NCBI RefSeq assembly: GCF_018069805.1 | Contig: NZ_JAGPYN010000009.1 | Coordinates: 62,001 to 126,000, forward strand | Reading direction: 5' to 3' | DNA: 64,000 nucleotides | DNA from: Pseudoalteromonas ostreae | Lineage (GTDB): Bacteria; Pseudomonadota; Gammaproteobacteria; Enterobacterales; Alteromonadaceae | Shown here: piece by piece, positions 56,348 through 64,000 of the stretch | Numbering within the stretch: the first letter of the stretch is position 1 | Layout of the letters: the number at the start of each line of letters is the position of its first letter | Notes under the pieces: generated by a model | The model's input: the letters and a program-made list of their open reading frames with translations, nothing else | Told to the model about the DNA's origin: nothing | Database searches by the model: none | Program-made: the position numbers and the translations under genes

Positions 56348-59113
56348 ATGCAGAGTAAATTTTCTTCTCCTGTAAAAGGCCTATTGCCCCTTTTTATAAT
56401 TATAAACCTAGCCATAACAGCACTCGCTGTAGTTGCATATTCTTTTTACCCTACCCAAGATGCTCAAGTAGAACAAAACTCACTAAGCTTAACGCAATTA
56501 GCTGAGCACTTAGATGCACCTTTAGTAAACGCATTAACCCACTCAGGGCAAGATAATGCAAACAAGCTACTCGATTTAACCGCCGCACTTAATACTCAGT
56601 TTGATTACTACTTATTTAGGTATACACCCACAGCACAAACACAATTAGTATTTGCTAGTAATGAGCCTGTAATTGAAGCAAATAAACTTGACCAATACTT
56701 AGCTGATCAAGGTATTGTTCGCCATCAGTTAAATTTAAATGATCAACCCGTTGGCGAATTGATAATTAAACAAAAAGACACTGCCCTCGCTCCACTACCA
56801 AATTATTCAATCGGGATCGCATTGGCTATTGCTGGGCTTGCTGGGGTAAGTTTATTTTTACTAGCGCTGTTTTTTAATGTTTATCTTAATACGCGGATCC
56901 GCAAAAGTAGCGACACTCTTGCACATGAATTAGAAAAAATTACCAAGTCAGGCAGTTACAATACTCACATAGATGAACAATTTGATATTGGTCTTGCCGT
57001 TGTAGCTAGAAATATCAATCAACTATTATTAAAAGTACAAAGTGCTATCAATAGTAACAATATAGCACAAAAAGATTTGCAAAAATTGCAAAGCAGCCTA
57101 GAAACTGAAGTGCAAAACCGCACTTTAGCGCTTGAAAAAGCGAGTCAAAGAGCTGAGCAAGCAAGCGATGCCAAAACCACATTTTTAGCAACCATGAGTC
57201 ATGAAATACGCACACCAATGAATGGCGTTATTGGCACTATAGACTTATTAAGACAAACAGACCTTAATGGCGCTCAGCATCGTTTAAGTACTATTATTCG
57301 TGAATCAGCCTTCTCACTACTGGGTATTCTGGATGATATTTTAGATTTTTCGAAAATTGAAGCTGGTAAACTAAATATCGACCCGACTCCTTTTTCGGTC
57401 TCAGATACTATTGAAGAAGTTGCCAGGGTATTATCATCGGTTGCAAAAAAACGTCAGCTTAATTTAGAACTTGCTATAGCTCCCGACATACCAATTAATT
57501 TAATTGGTGATACCATTCGCGTTCGCCAAGTACTTTATAATTTATGTAGTAATGCGATTAAATTTACTTGCTCAGATGAAAATCGTTTAGGTCAGGTACG
57601 CATTGCCGTAGAGGTTGCACAAAATACTGCGGATCATTTTACCCTACGCTTTAGCGTAAGCGACAACGGTAAAGGTATGAACCAAACTCAGCTGCGCGAA
57701 ATATTCAATCCATTTATTCAAGCTGAAGGCTCAATTACCCGTGAGTACGGTGGCACAGGACTAGGTTTGTCTATTTGCAAAAGTTTGACGGAGTTAATGT
57801 TAGGTTCAATTAGTGTGTCCAGCGATATTGGTATTGGTAGTGACTTTGTCGTGGAATTGCCATTTAGTACTGAAAATACTATAAAATATGCCCATAAAAA
57901 CGCCTTAAAAGATCAGTCTGTAGTACTTGTTACTGAACATCAAAGCAGACAACAAACGCTTTCTCGTTATTTATCATTTATGGGGGCAAAAACAATTACA
58001 GTACAAACGGTGCAAGAAATTGAACAGTATCAAGATTACCCTAAAGTTATTTGGGTACTTGATGGCATTGATTCAATGGACAACATTAGTTACTTATTAC
58101 GTCGCTTGCTATATACCCTTGAAGATAATAACCAACAGGCTATCGTGCTTAGTAAATTAGATGAAGCTGCAATAAATCACAAAAACATCTTTTACCTCAA
58201 TGCGTCACCATTGTGTAAGTCAAACTTTATGATGTCGTTATTGGTTGCTGCGGGGCTACATACACCAAGACAAATAAAACCAGTTAAAACCCTTAATAAT
58301 TATTTAAATATTGAACAAGCACGCGAAAAAAATAAACTTGTGCTACTTGTTGAAGACAATGTTTTAAATCAACAAGTGCTTACCGATCAACTTCATTTAC
58401 TTGGGTTTGGCGTAGAGGTTGCTGAAAACGGCGAAGAAGGGTTAAAAATGTGGCAAAGCGGTCATTACCCATTAATTTTAACCGATTTACACATGCCAAA
58501 AATGTCTGGTTATGACATGGTCGAAAAAATCCGTGATGAAGCCGCTCAGCTTAAAGATATCAACGCTCAACCTTATATTATTGCAGTAACAGCAAATGCC
58601 TTAAAGGGTGAAAAAGAACGCTGTTTAAACGCTGGTATTAATGATTTTATTACCAAGCCGGTTGAATTAAATACGCTAGAGGCAACACTTAATAATTGGT
58701 CTGAGAGCAAACAAGGTGCTATTGCTGCTGCACCTACTAAACCATCAGCACCAATTAACTTTGAAATGCTAGCTAAATACATAAACAATGATGAAGCAAA
58801 ACAGTTACGATTTTTTAAAATGTATTTAGAACAAAGCCATACGTTAACTAAAGACATTAACACAGGGGTAATGACCAGTGATAATGAAATAATAATTACA
58901 GCCTGCCACCAACTTAAATCCATATCAAAAACAATTGGCGCAGAAAAAATAGCCGAACTAGCAGCGGACTTTGAAGATAGCTGTAAAGAACAAACCTTAA
59001 CCAGTGACCAACTAATTGGGCTGCGTGACAATTTAGAGGTTGAATACTCCCGTGTTGCTCAATTTTTAAAAGAGCAAGTACGTAATGCTCGCCAACAAGA
59101 CGATCAGATTTAA
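56348..59113 (+). CDS. Hybrid sensor histidine kinase (HisKA-HATPase-REC-HPt), BarA-like layout
   Basis: The 921-residue protein has membrane helices at about 10-31 and 156-180 around a periplasmic domain, a linker and coiled coil, H-box FLATMSHEIRTPMNG with His285, and an ATPase domain with GGTGLGLSICK. Next comes a receiver-like region without phosphoacceptor (about 515-640), then a functional receiver (about 658-790) with VEDN and Asp713 in LTDLHMPKMSG, and a C-terminal HPt domain with His854 in CHQLKS. The phosphorelay His-Asp-His resembles BarA and would pass phosphate to a separate regulator such as UvrY/GacA, not encoded here. It is monocistronic and ends at a terminator. Confidence 0.9.
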   Translation: MQSKFSSPVKGLLPLFIIINLAITALAVVAYSFYPTQDAQVEQNSLSLTQLAEHLDAPLVNALTHSGQDNANKLLDLTAALNTQFDYYLFRYTPTAQTQLVFASNEPVIEANKLDQYLADQGIVRHQLNLNDQPVGELIIKQKDTALAPLPNYSIGIALAIAGLAGVSLFLLALFFNVYLNTRIRKSSDTLAHELEKITKSGSYNTHIDEQFDIGLAVVARNINQLLLKVQSAINSNNIAQKDLQKLQSSLETEVQNRTLALEKASQRAEQASDAKTTFLATMSHEIRTPMNGVIGTIDLLRQTDLNGAQHRLSTIIRESAFSLLGILDDILDFSKIEAGKLNIDPTPFSVSDTIEEVARVLSSVAKKRQLNLELAIAPDIPINLIGDTIRVRQVLYNLCSNAIKFTCSDENRLGQVRIAVEVAQNTADHFTLRFSVSDNGKGMNQTQLREIFNPFIQAEGSITREYGGTGLGLSICKSLTELMLGSISVSSDIGIGSDFVVELPFSTENTIKYAHKNALKDQSVVLVTEHQSRQQTLSRYLSFMGAKTITVQTVQEIEQYQDYPKVIWVLDGIDSMDNISYLLRRLLYTLEDNNQQAIVLSKLDEAAINHKNIFYLNASPLCKSNFMMSLLVAAGLHTPRQIKPVKTLNNYLNIEQAREKNKLVLLVEDNVLNQQVLTDQLHLLGFGVEVAENGEEGLKMWQSGHYPLILTDLHMPKMSGYDMVEKIRDEAAQLKDINAQPYIIAVTANALKGEKERCLNAGINDFITKPVELNTLEATLNNWSESKQGAIAAAPTKPSAPINFEMLAKYINNDEAKQLRFFKMYLEQSHTLTKDINTGVMTSDNEIIITACHQLKSISKTIGAEKIAELAADFEDSCKEQTLTSDQLIGLRDNLEVEYSRVAQFLKEQVRNARQQDDQI

Positions 59114-59130
59114 TTTAATTAAGCGAATAA

Positions 59131-59155
59131 AAAAGGGCTCTAAAAGCCCTTCTTT
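59131..59155. terminator. Terminator between convergent genes
   Basis: A stem AAGGGCT / AGCCCTT with a short loop is flanked by A-rich sequence on the left and T-rich sequence on the right, serving the hybrid kinase and yggX. Confidence 0.75.
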
Positions 59156-59159
59156 GCTA

Positions 59160-59432
59160 TCACTTCTCTGGCGGGCGGTAGCCTTCGATTTCTACATCTT
59201 TATCTTCAAACAAAAAGCCAACCATTTGCTCTTCTAAAAAAGTACGATGCTCAGGATCCATCATATTTAAATGCTTTTCATTGATCAGCATTGTTTGCTT
59301 GTGCTGCCACTGTGCAAATGCTTCTTTAGAAATATTATTAAAAATCCTTTCACCCAACTCACCAGGGTAAAGTTGGAAACCAAGCCCTTCGGCTTCCTTT
59401 TGTAACTTTTGACAAAATACAGTGCGTGCCAT
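59160..59432 (-). CDS. yggX: Probable Fe(2+)-trafficking protein YggX
   Basis: The 90-residue protein has the family start [16 protein letters not shown] with conserved Cys7, the YPGELG motif and the [16 protein letters not shown] helix. It protects iron-sulphur clusters and labile iron under oxidative stress. It follows mutY by 30 bp, an arrangement conserved in gammaproteobacteria. Confidence 0.96.
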   Translation of the reverse strand: MARTVFCQKLQKEAEGLGFQLYPGELGERIFNNISKEAFAQWQHKQTMLINEKHLNMMDPEHRTFLEEQMVGFLFEDKDVEIEGYRPPEK

Positions 59433-59462
59433 GATTGCTCTCTTGTGCTTTTAGAAACGATA

Positions 59463-60530
59463 TCAGTTAGTGTAAACTATTGTAGCAATTTGTTTAACTA
59501 GCTTTTTAGTTGGTGCGGCTAAACCAACCTCTATAGACTGGTCCAACGAATACCAAACGAGTTGTCGCTCATTCACGACATCTGGCACTTTATGCAAAGT
59601 CAGTACATGCGGATTAATTGTTAATTCAAAGTGCGAAAATATATGAGTAAATGGCTCAATAGCCACAGTTGTAACAGCAAGCCCTTGCTGCGCTAAAAAA
59701 GTATCTAGCTGAGATTTTTGCTCAAACTCAAAAAAACTAAATAACCCCCCCCAGATTCCTGAGTTAGGCCTTTTTTCCATTAATACTTGATCATTACATT
59801 GAATAATTAATTGATGGCATACTTTCTTTGGCACCGTTTTTTTAGGTTTTGAATGAGGAAACTGTTTTACCTGCTCAGTTTTATGCGCTGCACAACGCGA
59901 GCGCAACGGGCAAGGTTGGCAATCAAATTTGCTACGTGAGCAGAGGCTTGCTCCTAAGTCCATCATTGCTTGGTTAAACTCTGTCACTTGTGCTGCTGGA
60001 GTTAACTGCTCTGATAATTGCCATAATTGGTTTTCAACTTTCTTTACTCCGTACCAACCTTCAATCATAAAAAACCGAGCTAGCACACGTTTTACATTAC
60101 CATCTAATATAGGATGATGTTGACCAAGAGAAAGTGATAAAACAGCTCCTGCAGTCGAGCGCCCAATTCCGGGCAAAGCAACAACCTCGTTTAACGTTAT
60201 TGGAAACTCACCTTGGTATTGATCTCGGATTATCTTTGCGGTTTTATGCAGATTACGAGCTCGCGCGTAATAGCCCAATCCGGTCCAGTGATGCAGTACG
60301 TGATCTTCATCTGCATTCGCTAAAGCGATAATATCTGGAAAGCTTTTCATAAATTTTTCGAAGTATGGGATCACTGTCACTACTTGCGTTTGTTGCAACA
60401 TCACTTCCGATACCCACACTTTATAAGGTGTTTTGTTTAGCTGCCAGGGCAAGGTTTTACGCCCATGTAGATGATACCAATCGACAACTTGTTGAGAAAA
60501 CCAGTTTGCTTCACTGTTATTTAACTTCAA
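59463..60530 (-). CDS. mutY: A/G-specific adenine glycosylase MutY
   Basis: The 355-residue enzyme has EVMLQQTQV with the catalytic Glu, the helix-hairpin-helix [14 protein letters not shown], the catalytic Asp in ILDGNVKRV, the four-Cys iron-sulphur loop C-x6-C-x2-C-x5-C ([17 protein letters not shown]) and a NUDIX-like C-terminal domain that recognises 8-oxoguanine. It removes adenine paired with 8-oxoguanine. It is divergent from trmB and upstream of yggX. Confidence 0.97.
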   Translation of the reverse strand: MKLNNSEANWFSQQVVDWYHLHGRKTLPWQLNKTPYKVWVSEVMLQQTQVVTVIPYFEKFMKSFPDIIALANADEDHVLHHWTGLGYYARARNLHKTAKIIRDQYQGEFPITLNEVVALPGIGRSTAGAVLSLSLGQHHPILDGNVKRVLARFFMIEGWYGVKKVENQLWQLSEQLTPAAQVTEFNQAMMDLGASLCSRSKFDCQPCPLRSRCAAHKTEQVKQFPHSKPKKTVPKKVCHQLIIQCNDQVLMEKRPNSGIWGGLFSFFEFEQKSQLDTFLAQQGLAVTTVAIEPFTHIFSHFELTINPHVLTLHKVPDVVNERQLVWYSLDQSIEVGLAAPTKKLVKQIATIVYTN

Positions 60531-60696
60531 AATTACTACTTTTTAAACCCGCCCCTTAATGACGCTCAGTCTATTGTAGTGAATTAAAATATCAAGTTAT
60601 AAACATACACAAAAGATAAGGTCTTGTGATCAACGCCATGGTCAGGGATAATACGCCACCATTTTAAGACATGTTGTTTTCATCAGGCCAAAATAT

Positions 60697-61422
60697 ATGA
60701 GTGATTCAAGTAACGATAACCTTGAGCAAGCAAAGCAAAAAGGTAAATATATTCGTACCATTCGCAGTTTTGTTAAACGCGAAGGTCGTTTAACCAAAGG
60801 ACAAGCTGCGGCAATTGAAAAATGCTGGCCAACCATGGGCCTTGAGCACCCAAATGGTATGCTTGATCTAACCCAAATATTTGGCAATGATAACGACGTT
60901 GTTTTAGAAATTGGTTTTGGCATGGGTAAATCTTTGGTCGAAATGGCTAAGAGTGCACCACACCTTAATTTTATTGGTATTGAAGTACACCGCCCAGGTG
61001 TTGGCGCATGTTTAATGGATGCCGACGAAGCTGGCATTAGCAACTTACGTATTTTTGAACATGATGCTGTTGAAGTATTTGCTGATTGTATTGCTGAGGG
61101 AAGCCTAACAACAGTGCAATTATTCTTCCCTGATCCATGGCATAAAAAACGTCATCACAAACGTCGTATTGTGCAACCCGCATTTGTAGAAAGCTTGCGA
61201 AGCAAATTAAAAATTGGCGGTGTATTCCATATGGCAACTGATTGGGAAAACTACGCAGAACATATGCTTGAAGTAATGCAAGCAGCGGAGCATTTTAAAA
61301 ACCAATCACAGACTAACGATTATGTGCCACGTCCAGATTTACGTCCCTTGACGAAATTTGAGCAACGCGGCCATCGTTTAGGTCATGGCGTTTGGGATTT
61401 AATGTTCGAGCGTATTAGCTAA
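60697..61422 (+). CDS. trmB: tRNA (guanine-N7)-methyltransferase TrmB
   Basis: The 241-residue protein has the SAM-binding motif [15 protein letters not shown], the [13 protein letters not shown] segment and the catalytic [15 protein letters not shown] motif. It forms m7G46 in tRNA. It is divergent from mutY (166-bp gap) and 33 bp upstream of rsmC. Confidence 0.97.
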   Translation: MSDSSNDNLEQAKQKGKYIRTIRSFVKREGRLTKGQAAAIEKCWPTMGLEHPNGMLDLTQIFGNDNDVVLEIGFGMGKSLVEMAKSAPHLNFIGIEVHRPGVGACLMDADEAGISNLRIFEHDAVEVFADCIAEGSLTTVQLFFPDPWHKKRHHKRRIVQPAFVESLRSKLKIGGVFHMATDWENYAEHMLEVMQAAEHFKNQSQTNDYVPRPDLRPLTKFEQRGHRLGHGVWDLMFERIS

Positions 61423-61455
61423 ATTAATCAAAACAACTTTAAGGCAAAGCCATTT

Positions 61456-62481
61456 ATGAGCGCATTAACTAATCCAAGTTCACTTTTACTACGCAATAGT
61501 GCAAACCTAACGGCGGACTCTATTTTAGTAGTTAATTTTGTACAAGATGGCTTTTTGTCACAACTGCGCCAGTTAAATCCAAACAGCAAGATCAGCGCTT
61601 TTAGCTACAACCATGCTAATGGCGAATTTGCTAAAAACATCAGCAGTATTGATGTTTGTGTTAGTCATGAGATAGCTGGTCAACACTTTGATCTCGTTAT
61701 CTATTACTACCCAAAAGCAAAACCTGAAGCATTGATGACGTTGGACAACATTCGTGCAGTTATCAACCCAGACGCTGAGTTATTGGTCGTTGGTGAAAAT
61801 AAAAGTGGTGTGAAATCGATTGAAAAGCAATTTAGTAGCCACTGTGAATACAGCAATAAAATCGACAGTGCCCGCCATTGTGCTTTGTATTTATTCACCG
61901 AAATAAAAACCTTAGCTGAGTTTGTTATTACTCGTTACCACAAACAATTTAATGTTGATGTTGCTGGCGTTAGTTTTAATGCCATCAGCATTCCTGGCGT
62001 ATTTAATCACGGTGAACTTGATGGCGGTACTAAAATACTGTTAGAGAATGCACCAAAGATAAAATCTGGCAATGTGCTCGATTTTGGCTGTGGTGCGGGC
62101 TTAATTGCCACCTTCTTAGGTTTAAAAAATCCAGCGTTGAATTTTACCTGTACAGATGTTAGTGCTCTTGCTGCTTATGCAACCACGCAAACATTGGCAC
62201 TTAACGCTGTAAACGGTAGCGCTTTACTAAGTGATGGATTAGCAAATGTAACGGGTAAATTTGAGCTTATTATTTCAAATCCACCATTTCATACTGGTAT
62301 TGCAACAGATTATACTGTTGCTGAACAGTTTTTAAATGCTGCTAAGCAACACTTAACTAAACAAGGTAAGTTAACTATTGTTGCAAACAGCTTCTTGAAA
62401 TATCCGCCAATTTTAGAAACTCAGTTCGGTACTTATCAAGTAGTACATAAAACCAATAAGTTTTCAGTATATAGCAGTTAA
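61456..62481 (+). CDS. rsmC: 16S rRNA (guanine-N2-1207)-methyltransferase RsmC
   Basis: The 341-residue protein shows the two-domain RsmC architecture: a degenerate N-terminal methyltransferase-like half and a C-terminal catalytic half with SAM motif DFGCGAGLIATFLG and the NPPF motif in IISNPPFHTG. It methylates G1207 of 16S rRNA. It probably shares a transcript with trmB. Confidence 0.93.
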   Translation: MSALTNPSSLLLRNSANLTADSILVVNFVQDGFLSQLRQLNPNSKISAFSYNHANGEFAKNISSIDVCVSHEIAGQHFDLVIYYYPKAKPEALMTLDNIRAVINPDAELLVVGENKSGVKSIEKQFSSHCEYSNKIDSARHCALYLFTEIKTLAEFVITRYHKQFNVDVAGVSFNAISIPGVFNHGELDGGTKILLENAPKIKSGNVLDFGCGAGLIATFLGLKNPALNFTCTDVSALAAYATTQTLALNAVNGSALLSDGLANVTGKFELIISNPPFHTGIATDYTVAEQFLNAAKQHLTKQGKLTIVANSFLKYPPILETQFGTYQVVHKTNKFSVYSS

Positions 62482-62628
62482 TTGCTGCTATAGCATCAAA
62501 AACGCTGTCAAATAATATAAATGGCAGCTTTTCAACAAAGTTATTATATTTTTTAGTCACTTTGATAGGTCTTTGCTAGACTTACTGCAACTAGATAAAA
62601 CTTACATAACTCGGCCTTCATTACAATA

Positions 62629-64000
62629 ATGCCTAAATCAACATCGCCAACAAGTATTCGCAAAGCACTGATAAGCGCAGTCATGCTTGTTACTGCCTTG
62701 TGTTTATCGTTATCTATTTCTATTTCAACCTATCTAGATGTCAAAGAGCAAAAGCAATTAATTGTCAACAAGCTTACTATTCTCGCTGAAATAATCGCCT
62801 TTAATGCACAAATAAGTGTATTATTTGATGATAGAAAAACCGAAGAACAGCGCCTTAAGTCTTTCGAAAAAATCCCACTGATTAAAAATATACATATTTA
62901 CGCAATAGACGAAATATCAAATAAAGCGGTATTTTTTACCAGCTTCAATGCTCGAAAAACCCCACCTGTGCCACTTCGAGTTGATAATATTGAACAACTT
63001 CAGGAGCCTAGAGTCACTGAAGACTATATAGAGCTAATCAAACCAGTTAGCTACGAAGGTGATATTAAGGGTTATGTGTATATTCGTGGTGGCTTAGAGC
63101 GCCTTAATGCCTATATTAACAAAAAAATTCTTATTGATATCCTTTTAACGTTATTCGTTTTAATACTGGTTTATTTTGTAGCAAAGCGAATTCAAAAGCG
63201 TATTGCTGATCCCATCGACCAATTAAGTACCTTGCTGCAAGATGTTTCGAAAAATCATAATTATAGTGCTCGAGCCCCAAAAACTAATATTACTGAAGTC
63301 AATATGCTTTCGAATAGTTTAAACATCATGCTGACTCGCACGCAAAATCAAATAGAGCGGCATAAAAACGATAAGCAAGAAATTAAACAATTAAACCAAA
63401 GCCTAGAAGAAAAAGTAAATCAACGCACGATCGCGCTCAGAGAAGCAAACCAAGAGTTACTAACAACCCTTGAGCGAATGCATCAATACCAAAACCAAAT
63501 TGTTGAAAGTGAAAAAATGGCCTCTTTAGGACAAATGGTTGCAGGCGTTGCACATGAAGTAAATACACCGATTGGTTTAGGGATCACCGGTTCAACTCTA
63601 CTACGCGATAAACTGGCAGAAATAAGCTTAGGGTTTGAGCAAAAAACCTTAACCTCAAACCAATTGAAGCTTTTTATCGACAATGGCATTGAAAACTTAG
63701 ACCTTATTTATCGGAATTTAAATCGCGCTGCAGAACTGGTATCCAGCTTTAAAAAAGTAGCGGTGAACCAAGATGGAGAGATTAATTCGCAGATCAATAT
63801 GCATGACCTGATAACTAACGTGATGCTCTCAATGCGCACTGAATTAGAGATCAAAGCTCCTAAAATAGCTCTTCATTGTTCGGCACAATTGATGATCGAA
63901 AGCAAAGCGGGTCCTCTGCAACAGGTGTTGCAGCAATTATTAAGTAACTCGATAATCCACGGATTTAAAGATAATCAAAATAACGAAATCGAAATCTCTG
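62629..64000 (+). CDS. Sensor histidine kinase, partial (cut by right edge)
   Basis: The frame opens at an ATG at 62629 and runs to the window end (457 complete codons). A first membrane helix lies at about 12-33, a periplasmic domain of about 130 residues follows, then a second helix near 166-186, a HAMP domain ([17 protein letters not shown]), a coiled coil with [16 protein letters not shown], and an H-box reading [11 protein letters not shown] with His309. The beginning of the ATPase domain ([16 protein letters not shown]) is visible. HEVNTPIG is the H-box form of the HPK4-type kinases. Its partner and signal lie outside the window or are unknown. A GGAAT-like ribosome site is not evident. 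Confidence 0.88.
   Translation, partial: MPKSTSPTSIRKALISAVMLVTALCLSLSISISTYLDVKEQKQLIVNKLTILAEIIAFNAQISVLFDDRKTEEQRLKSFEKIPLIKNIHIYAIDEISNKAVFFTSFNARKTPPVPLRVDNIEQLQEPRVTEDYIELIKPVSYEGDIKGYVYIRGGLERLNAYINKKILIDILLTLFVLILVYFVAKRIQKRIADPIDQLSTLLQDVSKNHNYSARAPKTNITEVNMLSNSLNIMLTRTQNQIERHKNDKQEIKQLNQSLEEKVNQRTIALREANQELLTTLERMHQYQNQIVESEKMASLGQMVAGVAHEVNTPIGLGITGSTLLRDKLAEISLGFEQKTLTSNQLKLFIDNGIENLDLIYRNLNRAAELVSSFKKVAVNQDGEINSQINMHDLITNVMLSMRTELEIKAPKIALHCSAQLMIESKAGPLQQVLQQLLSNSIIHGFKDNQNNEIEIS

Overview
The window looks like chromosomal DNA of a marine gammaproteobacterium of the Alteromonadales, most probably Pseudoalteromonas. This is an inference from AT-rich base composition, the mutY-yggX block with trmB divergent from it, many TonB receptors and sensor kinases, a DUF2986-type small protein and a tRNA-Phe/tRNA-Thr array. 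No rRNA or species-defining marker is present.

Region 1 (1-10541, minus strand) is a biosynthetic operon read from right to left: a diaminobutyrate-type aminotransferase, two JmjC/cupin_8 hydroxylases, a stand-alone aspartokinase of MetL type, a SyrD/PvdE-type peptide exporter, and a non-ribosomal peptide synthetase that runs off the left edge (C-A-PCP-C visible). I read the specificity residues of the adenylation domain as D-I-W-E-L-T-A-D-D-K, which I recall as a 2,4-diaminobutyrate (Dab) code. This fits the precursor genes: aspartokinase plus aminotransferase, with housekeeping Asd, make Dab from aspartate. The locus therefore appears to build, hydroxylate and export a Dab-containing peptide. 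This is the strongest candidate for an undescribed system.

Region 2 (about 10.5-36.5 kb) is mixed. It holds a 1.1 kb non-coding stretch; an overlapping MFS-histidine kinase-response regulator operon; a secreted delta-class carbonic anhydrase-like protein; two gene remnants; a peptidase C15-like protein whose nucleophile Cys is Ser; the NfeD-like/flotillin/giant AAA ATPase operon; an M20 dipeptidase; AraC and LysR regulators; a TDT-family transporter; a copper-type TonB receptor with a Met-rich loop; and an MFS exporter.

Region 3 (36.7-43.3 kb) is a compact cassette: a CadC-like winged helix-nSTAND-TPR regulator, a small acidic protein, a subtilisin/kexin-like protease without its own propeptide, and a small secreted protein that looks like its external chaperone. 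A decayed second copy of the protease-chaperone unit lies just downstream.

Region 4 (43.3-54.5 kb) holds a PAS-GGDEF protein, a large TonB receptor, mgtE and a tripartite RND efflux operon.

Region 5 (54.5-56.1 kb) is a minus-strand tRNA operon with a near-consensus promoter and five intact tRNAs (Phe, Thr, Phe, Thr, Phe). It also carries tandem dead tRNA halves, two copies of a roughly 95-bp element folding into five consecutive hairpins, and a duplicated terminator. Region 6 (56.3-64 kb) is a hybrid sensor kinase, yggX-mutY, trmB-rsmC, and a histidine kinase cut by the right edge.
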